Source: Cladopsammia gracilis
Taxonomy: Eukaryota; Cnidaria; Anthozoa; Scleractinia; Dendrophylliidae
Length of the DNA: 64,000 nucleotides
Assembly (NCBI GenBank): GCA_022457155.1
Contig: JAJGOT010000016.1
Location: forward strand, 1,368,501-1,432,500
Direction of reading: 5' to 3'
Each line of letters opens with the position of its first letter. Within the stretch, counting starts at the first letter, position 1. Of the stretch, positions 49,871 to 60,836 are shown in pieces. The notes below the pieces were generated by a model. The model was not told the origin of the DNA. It saw only the letters and a program-made list of their open reading frames with translations, and made no database searches. The position numbers and the translations under genes are program-made.

Positions 49871-50458
49871 CTATCTTTCTTCGTTTTTATTCATCATCGT
49901 ATACTTTGATATTAACCATATTTATATTTTATTTAGAATTATAAGAATATTAAAAATATTGTCTGTTTTTGAAATTGTAACTTTCAATCTGATGTCACTA
50001 TGACCTCCATACTCAACACCCTTTCAATTTCAATTTTAGTCTTTTTTATTCTTTTTATTTATATAGGTTAATAAATTATTGTTTTAATAACTATTATTTT
50101 GTGCGTGTTTGTATATAGGGGGGTGGGGGGTACGTCTTTATAAATTAATGTAGTTTCAATGTTTAAATTAATGATGTGAGATGAAATTGTAGCTATATAA
50201 CTATAACTATAGTCTTTTATAGTTAAATATAATTTTCTAAAAGCAAATAAAAACTATAAAAAACGGGGAAAGGAGATAGAAGAAGTCTGCGCACAGGCTG
50301 CATGTACAGTCAACACGTACAGTCAACTCCCGCAATAATGAACGCCTTCAGGTACCATGATTGGTTTCCGCAATGCTAGAATTTTTTAAAACTCCTATTA
50401 GTAATATAGGGGAAATAACGTTACCTAGGAATATTCTGGGGATGGCCAAAGAAAGTTC

Positions 50459-51493
50459 AGTAGTCCCGACGTAGTCAATCGATAATATCGATAATCGATA
50501 ACATTCGATAACAATCGATAAAAATCGATTAATTTTTTCGAAATTCGATAAAAATCGATACAAGATTTCGTTGTGAGTAATCGATAATTATCGATTTTTG
50601 AATTAGGGCTATCGATTTTATCAATAAATATCGAATTTATCGAAACTGAATTATCGTACCATTTTTCGCAACGGAAACACCAAAAGATATTAAAGAGCTC
50701 GCAGAAACACTTATAACAACTTCCCTGTTCGTTAATCGATAAAAATTGCTACATCTTTTCTACAAACTTTAAGTAATACTCAGCGTGTGTTGTATTTGAA
50801 ATCCGCTTTAGATCCCTGGTTCAGATTTATTCCACTGGGCCAGTCATGTAAATACTTTTGAATCATTCCTTATATTGATCACTTTTTATTCCGCATATTT
50901 CTTAGGTTAAAACGTGGTTTCAAAACCGCCGGAACAAAGGAAAAAGAGAACATTTAAACGATAACCTTGAAGCCGAGAAGCCGGAAAAGGAGAAATAATT
51001 CACGTTTGTAATCGAACAATAAAATCAGGAAGAAAATCATCCTCGGAGACCCAGGGGCAATCAGTTGGGGCGCGACAAAAATCGGCAAAAGTTTTCAAGA
51101 ACGGCGTTCTTGAAAACTTTTGCCGATTTTCGTCGCGCCCCAACTGATTGCCCCTGGGTCTCCGAGGATGGAAGAAAATCATAATGCAGTCTCTTTGGTG
51201 TCTTGTATAGTGCTTGTCAACAAATCATTTCATTGCCGCCTTTGAAATCTACATTTAAAGAGTCACAATCAAACGCCTGTCAACGTGAACAGGATAATTT
51301 TTATCCATTCTATAACGATCGATGAATCCGATAAAATCGATAAAATTAACACTTCGTCGGCGTGTGAGTATCGATTTTTATCGATTGGCCGATAAAGTCG
51401 ATATCGTTTAAAATCAATTTATCGATAGATATCGATTTATCGAATGATTTTCCGATATCAATTTTTATCGATTGACTACGCCGGGAGTAGTAA
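50459..51493. mobile_element. 1-kb TIR element rich in ATCGATAA motifs
   Basis: Ends 'agtagtcccgacgtagtcaa' and 'ttgactacgccgggagtagt' are near-perfect inverted repeats. Next to each end, 'atcgataa' and 'ttatcgat' are reiterated many times (50475-50660 and 51300-51475). The interior has no transposase frame, so the element is non-autonomous. A separate palindromic element is nested at 51038-51170. It lies in the host gene intron. Confidence 0.85.
51038..51170. mobile_element. 133-bp near-perfect palindrome with target duplication
   Basis: The arms match except for one base and meet at 51104 ('aagaacg-g-cgttctt'). The direct repeat 'gaagaaaatcat' flanks it (51029-51040 and 51171-51182), as expected for insertion of a fold-back unit. 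Confidence 0.9.
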
Positions 51494-52315
51494 ACTGGAA
51501 TTTTCAAGAGTGACGGACAGAACCTGCTAATCTGTTGTTTCCAACGCAGCCGTTATTTGTGTCGTGACGCAAGACTCCTCCACACTAACGGCTGCTCAAA
51601 CCTGGACCGTATTCCTTTTTTTAGCTAATCACAGTTACAGTGCCATTTGAAGAACTGTCTCGCGCCAAACCCTCTATCGACATATTAAATCGTCCAACCA
51701 TAGCTGGTGTTTTATCAATGATCGACATGGCACCCCATGACATAATAATATGCCAAATGCGTCTGTACTTTGTTACTCCTCAATCCCCACGTACGGAGGA
51801 AATATTTTTGTCAAGATTACGTTTTTAGAATGTAGAGAAGGTTATCACATAGAAGGTAGCAACATATGTAGTTCGTTAAACGGCGAAATGACTTCTTCAA
51901 CTAGTACTAGCTTGATCTAGGTGCCACAATTGTTCTTTGACACTGGCATCACCGATATCACCAGAAATATATAACCGGAAGTCTATCTAACTTGCAAAGA
52001 CCTGCGGTGATGTCTGCCGCTTATGAAACGAAGGGAAGGTAAGCGGTCCAAGTTTGAGCTGCCGTTAGTGGGGAGGAGCGTTAAATGACGACATAAATAA
52101 CTGCGTAGGAGACTAGCTAATCTGGAAATACCGGCAATTTCCGGTGCTACGAAGATATCAGCAGTGTAATGTTCTGTTGAAGATGAAATGTCCTACGGTC
52201 ACTGGAACGTTATCCATTGTGGAAGGCAATACACAGTTGTTCCCGTGAATACCACGTGAACAAAAATGGCGAGTCAATACATAGATTCAAACTCGAGCTT
52301 ATAATTTTAACTTAC

Positions 52316-53671
52316 CCACAACTTGTTCTCCTGGTGTACAAAGGCATCCGGTGGATAAATCTGCAAAAGTCACAAAATCTTCGCTGTTAAGAAAAACTGC
52401 TTCAGACCCCCATTTGTAAACCAAGCGCAGGCTTACAACCACTCCTGGCTTTGCAGTTACAGTTCGCATTGTAAGGTCACATTGTGTGACTTTCGACTGG
52501 TTCACGTGTACTACGTTCATTCTCAATTCTTGCTTGAGGACATCTAGTAACTCTGAAAGTTTCTCCTTTTGCGTAGAACACAGGACCATTCGACGATTTT
52601 CCGTATCGGCGTTGTCTTCCAGCTTCACTACTGTGACGTCTTCGAAATGAATACTGCATTCATGAAAAGCTTCCTCGCTAGAAGCCTTTAGCATGATCTC
52701 TGATTGGAATGTTCCTTTCTTACAAATTTTTCCATTGATGTAAACACGTGCGATTGCGTGAAGCAGAAGCTGACCTTCCGATTCTTTCATGATGTAGAAC
52801 ACCTGAGAGTATGTGTGTTCATGTTTGTCATACCTAACGTTCTCACGGGGACAGATCAAAGGAAAATTTGTCGAGTCAATCAGTTCAAATCTCACCAGCT
52901 TTGATGGGTCAAACTTAGCGAAATAAACTAGACTTAGCAACAGGTTGGACAAATCATGCACAACAACTTCATCAATGTCCTCGCGGTTGGCCATGATGTC
53001 TCTTAGCCGGCACGAAAACAGGTCTAGTCTCTGGTGCAACTTAACGTCTTGACGGCAGTGCTGGAAAAACGGCTTTAAAAAGGTCAGCATTGGAAGAATT
53101 GTCAGACTTTTGCCCCATCTTTCAATTTCTGCGGTTGGCTGCTTATCATGATTTTTCAGGCACAACTGCTCAAGAATGTTGCAAGACTCGCACACAAGCT
53201 CGTGAAATCTGTTGTTCTCTTCAGCATTTCGAACACTCGACACAAAGTGATCTAGTTTTTCCTTTCGCAGTCCTCTTAAGCCATTTTGTGGCACTTCTGA
53301 AATCCTCTCGTCAACAAAAATATCCTTAATGTTTTGAATAAGGTAAGGAACAATGATCAGAAAAGTTTTGGTTGTGGCTTTTTCAGACGATGAACATACT
53401 TGTTGATATTTTCTTGCAATATCTTCGGGAGGTGGACCATGACTCTCAATGGATTGGATGAGATACTCTGCGTAACTTTCGGAGGAGGCTGCTTCGATAG
53501 AACCTTCCAATTCGATGCAACAGTCCCTCAACACAGACTTGCAAAGAGTTTGAATTTTGCGTACGAAATAGTTCACTAAATCAGCATTCACGCACTGCAA
53601 GCTCGATATCTTGGTTGCAAGTTTTCTTAAGTGCCTGATATGCATCTGCCCTCTTTTTGTTACCATGTAAT
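52316..53671 (-). CDS. Large exon of unrecognised family in the ZU5-UPA-Death gene
   Basis: A 1,356-nt exon (452 codons) between acceptor TGTCGCCAG and donor GTAAGTT, phase 1 at both ends. It is fully open and has ordinary soluble-protein composition. I do not recognise the family. Residues up to about 270 look helical, with Leu-rich amphipathic segments ('HLRKLATKISSL', 'DVKLHQRLDLFSCRLRDIM'). The remainder looks beta-rich ('LLLHAIARVYINGKIC', 'VVVSLRLVYKWGSEAVFL'), and many Cys residues are scattered without a metal-binding spacing. No signal peptide or membrane segment is seen. It joins in frame to the Death-domain exon on one side and the ubiquitin-like exon on the other. It may hold two domains, a helical platform and a beta-sandwich-like part; that is inference. 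Confidence 0.85.
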
Positions 53672-53803
53672 CTGGCGACAGTAAAAATAAAATGGCATAA
53701 AATCAATAAAGCCTATGACTATCTTTACTTTCAGGGTAGTCGCAAGTTTCAGAAGGCTATTTAAAACTTCTACCACTTACATGTAAAGTGCTTCCTTAAT
53801 AGT

Positions 53804-54295
<492 letters not shown>

Positions 54296-54369
54296 TAAAA
54301 TAAATAACAAAATAAATAAATAAATAAATAAACAGACTTGTGTTTGTCCGGGGCTAATTTCTTTTACAC

Positions 54370-54438
54370 TCGACAGAACTTCGCCAAGGCTCGTGGTAGA
54401 TTTAAAGTTGTTACCTATTGGTGGGTTCACTATACTTT
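54370..54438 (-). CDS. Possible small cassette exon (low confidence)
   Basis: A minus-strand interval between 'GTTTTTGCCAG' and a GTGTAA donor, open in the phase (1 to 1) used by the flanking exons. It encodes 'ESIVNPPIGNNFKSTTSLGE' followed by VLS. It would add 23 residues between the Death domain and the large exon. The donor is weak and an alternative GTAACA donor inside it exists, so this may be chance. Confidence 0.25.
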
Positions 54439-54706
54439 CTGGCAAAAACTTCCAATACATCCACTCAAAATGCACTTTATGGCATAAGAAGAAATAATTA
54501 AAAATACAAGATTCTCTTGTAACGGACTCGAAATGGCCAGTCAGGGTAGAAGTGATTTACCCCAACAACGTTTTACATGCAACCGAAAACACCAAAATAC
54601 CCTAACTAATACAAGGACAGTGCAAGCTTTGGGGAGGCATATACCCACAAGTACACGTTTCATACCTCCAGCCGATGTATATAACAATCAATTCTCCATG
54701 TAAATT

Positions 54707-55268
54707 TATCAAAGGCTCCTAAGAGCCAACCCGTGTTTAAGAAATGCTAAAGCGTAACGCAATATTGCGGTTTTAAAGCTTATGTTTCCAAACTGACACG
54801 GTTCGATATTTTTTAAAAAATAAATGTAAGGATTTTTGACGAACGTAAAAAAAAACAGTACAGCACTTTCATAATGTCCGGTCTGAAAAAGAAAGAAAAA
54901 AAGAGAGGAAAAAAATGAAGGTGGACTTGAACTCAGGCCTTCCGACTCCTAGTCCCGACACTAAACCACTCGACCACCGATGAACAAATGCTTTGTAAAG
55001 ACAACATTTTGTTATTTCAAGGTAGATACGCATCAAAACGCGTGTCTCGATTTTAATGTTGCATTAAAGACTCCAGATGCGAAACATCTTTAAGCTTATT
55101 GCTGTTTATATTCGTTTGCAACAAATTAGTTGTTGTATCGTTGGATTCACGTTGTTCTTGTTACGAAACGCATTCGTAACAAAGCATTACGTCACTAAGT
55201 TTACAGCTGATGGAAGGAGTGAGTGAGTGAATTTAAGCCACCGTTCCCGATAACCCGTTCATTACGCA
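54707..55268. mobile_element. Dispersed element, copy inverted relative to 60900-61490
   Basis: Shares with the other copy 'aaggctc.taagagccaaccc', 'gtaacaaagcattacgtcac' and 'gtttacagctgatggaagga', in the opposite orientation. It includes a tRNA-like block at about 54925-54985 ('GGTGGTCGAGTGGTTTAGTG' on the minus strand). Confidence 0.85.
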
Positions 55269-55301
55269 TGATAGATAGATAAACTTTATTTAACCACGGG
55301 C

Positions 55302-55502
55302 AATAGACCTCTTTAGCTTGTACGTTTTGTTTTCCCAATGTAGGTCATGTGATGTTACCCTTGAGAACAGTTTCTTTAAAATTTTGTTTTCTTCACGTGC
55401 ATATGTATGCATAATTTATGAAAAGACAAAGGACAAATTCCCTTGAGAACATCACATGACCTACATTGGGAAAACAAAATGTACAAGCTAAAGAGGTCTA
55501 TT
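55302..55502. mobile_element. Fold-back element with 55-bp arms
   Basis: Arms contain 'aatagacctctttagcttgt' and 'cccaatgtaggtcatgtgat' and their complements, around a loop of about 90 bp. It lies in the intron downstream of the Death-domain exon. Confidence 0.92.
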
Positions 55503-55975
55503 CATCAGCTATTCACTACAGAAAGATCAAACTGTAACTACACAACTATAACTATAACTATGAACTACACAATATTAAAAAGCTGCTTTCCGTGAATGCC
55601 TTGCCTTAGAGAGCTGTGCATGCGCATATTCACGTGTTAAAAATGACAATTTTTAACACGTTCGGGTTCGCAACAAAGTGACTATGTAAAAAGTAGAAAC
55701 GTGTTGAAGTAATGTGAACTTTAAGTGCACATGCAGCACATAAACCAATTGGCCAGCAGCGCCGCCGTTTATCTCCCATTTCAAGCGACTGGCGCACTAC
55801 ATATTCCACCCTGGCCTGGATGGAATACTAGTCCCGCACAGTTTACCCGCAGCATCTAACCGTAACATTTTTATATACCCGATGAACCAGGGCAGAGACC
55901 AGAGCTCTACAACTAAACCTCCATCGCGCCACGATAAGAAACAAATGCATAAAAGGACGGCGTGGAACAACTAAC

Positions 55976-56206
55976 CTTTTTGTTGTAAGCTCTCGAGGTC
56001 TTTCCTGAGAGCAGCAAGATCTTCTACCACATTCTTCTTCTTCGACCAGTGTTGCAAAATTAGTTCTAGTTGTTCCTCCTCGTCCATCCAACACTTGGCA
56101 GCTTGATTCATTGACTCTTCAGGCATTTCAAGCAACTGAGCAATCGGAATAAGGTTAAAAATGGATCCCTCTACACCCAGTAGGCTTCTTACATAACCAC
56201 ACAGAT
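55976..56206 (-). CDS. Death-domain exon
   Basis: A 231-nt exon between acceptor TTATTTTACAG and donor GTTAGT, phase 1 at both ends. It encodes 77 residues with Death-domain layout. The parts seen are 'DLCGYVRSLLGVEGSIFNLI' (helices 1-2), 'LLEMPEESMNQAAKCWMDEE' (helix 3 region), the diagnostic 'EQLELILQHWSKKKNVVEDL' (helices 4-5 with the conserved Trp) and 'LAALRKDLESLQQK' (helix 6). Death domains assemble signalling platforms through like-with-like contacts. ZU5-UPA-Death is the order in UNC5 and PIDD-type proteins, and this exon splices directly behind the UPA region (FSER then DLCG). The Death call rests on pattern and position, without a profile search. Confidence 0.82.
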
Positions 56207-56797
56207 CTGTAAAATAATACAAGTGGTCACGAGGTAACCACGCTATGCTTACAATTTTTGCTGTTCGAATACTTAAGGTAGCTCTGAACCCCTTCCCAAG
56301 AAATTTTTCAACTTTGCAAAAGGTTGTATCTTGACATGCCAATTACAATTCCATAATAAAAAATGGGGCTCATCGAGCTCGTGTTTTAGTTATAAGTACT
56401 TAAAGCCATGATTAAGTGTGTCTTTAACAGGTTATACTGTTATGTCATGACGATAACCATAACTTGCATTTGTTCAACAATACTAGGCAATTGGACCCTA
56501 TTGCAGCACTAACTAATAAAAAGTGGTAGTCTTGATCCACTGAAGTGTAAGTATAGTCCTGAAAATTACTAGAAACTGTCGTGAGCCACTTTAAAAGACG
56601 TTTTCAGCCTCATGATACTGGTAAATAGATTCAATTGCGGCAATCATGTAGTTCCGGAAATGACCTTCTCAACCATCAACAAACTTACAAACAACTACAA
56701 CTTTTAAATCCGTCGCCATGGGCGGATAACGCCATCTTCGTTGTTATCCTCAACACAATCACCATATATGTTAGTACGTCACAGCTATCAAACTCAC

Positions 56798-57757
56798 CTC
56801 GTTCGCTGAAATGTCTCTCGCTTGTATGCCCATACTCTCCTTGTACACTGATCTTACCGCAGAGACTTCTGACATCTTTTGTCCATTCAAGAGGAAGTCT
56901 GATAACCATTCCCGCGTTCCACCAAACATACGAATGTACAGTGAAACTAGTTTTCTCCTGCTGTCTGTCAGCAAGGTTGTAGTCCTCCCCAAGGTGAACA
57001 TTGACTTGAAGGTTTTCATTGTTGTAGATGCTCTTTTCCTCCTGCCTAGTAACGGAACATACATGAAGCTCTACGAATCCGTCTTTTTTGAGTTGCATCA
57101 AAGCAGAAGAAGTCTCGTCCTCTCTGTAGAACTGTTCATGGTAGACGTCTTGGCTAACAAACAGTAGGGCAAGTTCGTCATGCACTGAAGAGGGACTGCT
57201 CTTGTTCAGCAACACCGACAACGTGTAGTTAAATGACAGCAAGTTTAGCCTGGATGCAATCTCTTTGGTGCGTATTAGAGTTGATCTGCTGAATTTTTCC
57301 AAAACAGCAATGAGTGAGAAGTGTTCAATTTCTATGATCACTTCTGCATTTGCCTCATCGATCTTTGACATCTTAGTGATGTCTTGCCAGGTGATCTTTT
57401 CGTCCCTAGCCTTTGACCCATGCAAAATGAGAACATCATCCCACTTGAAATTGTTTATTTTGAACTTGGTTACCAATGTCAAAGGTTTCTTGAAGAAATG
57501 GCCACTGGGTTCAAGATTGATGATGGGTGCAGCAAACATGACATCGTTTTCAAGATCCTTCTGAACTATTAGTCCATAGTAGTCGGAAGGATCCACCAAA
57601 GTTATGTTGACAGACACGGGATTTTCAACAGCTCCTGGGGGGAAAACCAATTTGACACTGTCTTTAACCACTAAACCACCTTCACTGGTAACAATGTTGG
57701 ATATAATGCTTGTGTCTTTCCTTGCTGTGTCGTCCTCGATGTTCGACGGCAAGTCAT
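56798..57757 (-). CDS. ZU5-UPA exon with HFS motif
   Basis: A 960-nt exon between acceptor 'ATATATTTAAG' and donor GTGAGT, phase 1 at both ends. Counting from codon 57752, residues 19-150 form a ZU5 domain. Its hallmarks are 'SEGGLVVKDSVKLVFPPGAV', 'NITLVDPSDY' and 'AAPIINLEPSGHFFKKPLTL'. It ends 'EIEHFSLIAVLEKF', where His-Phe-Ser (57315-57323) is the tripeptide at which PIDD1 and UNC5CL ZU5 domains cleave themselves. Residues about 155-320 resemble a UPA domain, ending 'WTKDVRSLCGKISVQGEYG'. The acceptor is phase 1, so coding sequence must lie upstream. The nearest in-frame candidate is the HSPA12 exon, through a weak donor after 59987. The next exon is the Death domain. Confidence 0.9.
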
Positions 57758-57904
57758 CTTAAATATATATATGGAATACAATAAATTTTACATAATAGAG
57801 AACTCGGGGTATATATAAAAAAATAACTGTTTTTGAAATCTAAACGTGAGGTTTTATATAGATGTTAAGTAATTATTTTTGATGTGGCGTATATATTTTG
57901 TCAT

Positions 57905-58652
57905 TTAAGGTGGTTCGATACAGTGTTCTGGAGACCATACTTACACTTTTCAATCGGCTTTTAGGTGGTCTTCTCAACGTGAAATTTTCGCCACTAACTG
58001 GTTTTGAATTGAAGTGTATTTTCTGGTAAAATCGATATTACCATGACGACGATAAACGATTTTTAAAAAAATCCATCTAGCCGTTTCTCAGATTTTTGCA
58101 AAAGCGATTAAAATCGAAAATTACCCAAAAATTGCACATGAAGCGATGTTAGGAAAACAGGTAGTTCTTAAGATCGCAAACGAGAAAGTAAACAAAACTT
58201 TCAAGGTTTACAAACATAACATCAAGCTACTTTTTGACACTATCATTAACGAATTTCACAAAACCAGTGTTAATCTCTCGATCAATTTATTACCAGTACA
58301 CAAATAGTAGGGTTTGAAATATTATTGCGATTTATTTAAAATCAAACACACAGAACTTTTTTATTCTTGCAAAATATATATGCCATATAGCATATTTTCA
58401 GTAAGATGTCTATGTGGGATTTTCAATGCGAAATCTTAAACGTGCTAAATTTCACTTTTACTGATTTCTAAGTTTCTTGTTTATCGTCGTCATGGTAATA
58501 TCGATTTTACCAGATTATATATCTTGCCAAACTTCAATTCAAAACCAGTTAGTGGTGAAAATTTCACGTTGATCTGACTTGGAGAAGATCGCTAAAAAGG
58601 CGATTGAAAAATGTAGGTATGGTCTCCAGAAAACTGTATCGAACCACCTTAA
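57905..58652. mobile_element. Fold-back DNA element with long terminal inverted repeats
   Basis: Starts 'ttaaggtggttcgatacagt' and ends with its complement. Arms are about 170 bp, sharing 'ggtctccaga', 'tttttcaatcg' and 'gataccatgacgacgataaac'-like blocks. A half copy is at 10140-10530. It occupies much of the gap between the HSPA12 and ZU5 exons. Confidence 0.9.
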
Positions 58653-59344
58653 AGTTGTTCTATTTCCCATTTATTTCCCTTCGGGGGAAGACGTTTGCGC
58701 AAGTAAAATACAAGACGAGCCGTATTTATTTATTTATTTATTTATGGCTTACTAACACTTCACTTTTTATGGAGGTGAGATAGTATCTGACCTCACAAAA
58801 AGTGATGGTGGTCGGATGTCGACATGAATATGGCGTCGCTCCTAGCAACTAATTTGATTGATCTTCAATTTTTATTTTGCCGGCTGAATAACTGACTTTA
58901 TCCCTTGAATTTGTATTTAGCCTCATTTAACGTCAATGCACCTTTTTGACTTTTTTGGGCATAGAAGAGAAGACAAGAAATGTCGCGTGACCTGAACAAC
59001 TGAAATGGTGGTTTTGTTTTAATAAGATAACATGTACATCTGTCATAAGTTGACATTCATTGGGCAGAATGGCCGGACATTCGTGCATATTAATGAGTCA
59101 TTCAAGAGTGAGTGCTCAAAAAAGCGTCACAATATGAGGGAAAAGGCTTGAATTCGGTGAAGTAGGCTGAGTAAAATTGTCATTTCGCAGTTATCAGACG
59201 TAGTTTTTCAAGTATCAAGAGGCTTATTTTGGTAGAGAACAAGCTGTAGACTTTTTACTCTGAATACTGTGTTTTTCTCGCATTTCTAGTATGGGAAACG
59301 GCACTCATTAACATTCGACTCTGATTTTTTACTTCAAACCACTA

Positions 59345-59526
59345 TACACCTTATTCCAAAATGGCGGCCAATTTATTATTCTTTTATATGCATTTTAATT
59401 AGCCCTCTGGCCTCGATAGCATGTGCGAAATACAAAGGAATTTTCAAGCGAAAGTAAGGCCAAGAGGGCTAATTAAAATGCATATAAAAGAATAATAAAT
59501 TGGCCGCCATTTTGGAATAAGGTGTA
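59345..59526. mobile_element. Fold-back element with 68-bp arms
   Basis: 'tacaccttattccaaaatgg' and 'tatgcattttaattagccct' are mirrored by their complements at 59460-59526, around a loop of about 45 bp. It lies between the HSPA12 terminal exon and the ZU5 exon. Confidence 0.93.
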
Positions 59527-59962
59527 TTGAAGAGCAATTAAAGCGGAGAAATTATATTTGTGTGGAATCTTATGCGTAAATGTGCGATATTGCGAAACAA
59601 AAGAGAAGACAATAGCGTGATTCGGCTATTGTTTGTTTAGCCCGCCTACTACATGATAATGAGCACAGCCGTGCGTTCATGGAAACAATGAATGAAGCTC
59701 TTTCGGAGCGTCTTTGAATGACAATGAGCTGTATGACAGACCTAGAAACTTTCATGGACTGTAAGTAAATGTGACGAGAGCAATAGCCATCCTGGCCATC
59801 TGCATTTGTATCTGCATCTTATCAGCCTTCTCAACTCCCCAGCTACGACAAAGACTGGCTTGCTAACCTAAACACTTATTAGTTTACTCAATATCAATCA
59901 ATACAAACAGTCCTTTCAGAACTTCTCTTAACCGCACAATGATTCTACTGAATTAAGTACTG

Positions 59963-59968
59963 TTTATT
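59963..59968 (-). promoter_or_regulatory. AATAAA polyadenylation signal
   Basis: Minus-strand AATAAA eight bases after the TAG stop of the HSPA12-like frame. It would give a very short 3' untranslated region and is the main evidence that a short HSPA12-only transcript can end here. Confidence 0.55.
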
Positions 59969-59975
59969 AAATCAT

Positions 59976-60501
59976 CTATACGCAACCTGATAAAAAATTA
60001 AGCGTGGTTTGCGCAGTGTTCCCACTAGAAATATCACGCGCGGTTGCAGTTATCTCAGTTCCGCCAAAGTACATGCTGACCTCCAATTGCCTGTCCATAC
60101 CCCTCCAAGTATCAGGTGACTGTACCACAACACTTCCGATCCTGGTCACTCCACTGTCTGTGATCATCAGAGCATTCGGGTTGTTAGAAGCGTAAAATGA
60201 ATATTTGATTTGATTCTCATCTGGATACAGTGGTCGATACATGCTTTTTATTCTCTCCCCGAGTTTTACTACTTTATTTTCCTTCACGAAGCAGTTGAAA
60301 ACATCACTGCATAGCTCCTTTCCATTTACGACGAACTTGTTTTGCTCGGGGTGAACTCCCTTGACAAAATCTCGACAGCAGTCGGCGCCATAAGTCTTGC
60401 TGACCACTCTTTGAGTAATTTTGGCGGGTTTCTTACCAAATATCACAGCGCCTTGGACAACAGCTATGCTGGCATCACGAGGAACGATCACGCGACATCT
60501 C
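59976..60501 (-). CDS. HSPA12-like (Hsp70 family 12) C-terminal exon
   Basis: Acceptor 'CTTTGTTTGCAG' precedes 60501. The first base completes an Arg codon with the AG ending the upstream exon at 63127. The encoded 174 residues match the C-terminal part of HSPA12A/B proteins: 'RRCRVIVPRDASIAVVQGAV', 'IFGKKP', 'VVSKTYGADCCRDFVKGVHP', 'LCSDVFNCFVKENKVVKLGE' and 'MYFGGTEITATARDISSG', ending 'LNFLSGCV' and TAG. Vertebrate HSPA12 proteins also end at this strand. HSPA12 members are divergent Hsp70-type ATPases lacking the standard substrate-binding domain. A possible phase-1 donor (CAG/GTTGCG, after 59987), eleven bases before the end of the stop codon, would skip the stop and join the ZU5 exon in frame. 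Confidence 0.92.
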
Positions 60502-60836
60502 CTGCAAACAAAGAGTTCACTAATAATGATTGAACTTCGCAATAGTCATACTTATAAGTTTCGTTTTTTACTATCTGTTAATATAATCACCCCTGATACT
60601 CTCTCCCTAAAATCAAGTTAATAATAAGGCTCTTTAATGCTGAAAACGGTAAAACAGTTTACACACTTCAGCTCATATTTTCATTTTATTTTATTAAAGT
60701 ACTTGTGGGAGGAACTATAACTTTTGAATTAACTTAGTATTTTTTTTAATAATGATATATAGAGAAGTACCATTTTGAACTTTCTTGGCCCACATACGTT
60801 TTTGGTAGGCCTAGGTTTTTACACGAGACCAGGAAT

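Noticed and set aside
57265..57564. Plus-strand open frames opposite the ZU5-UPA exon
   Set aside because: Antisense shadows of the real minus-strand exon. The same holds for plus-strand frames opposite the HSPA12 and ETS exons.
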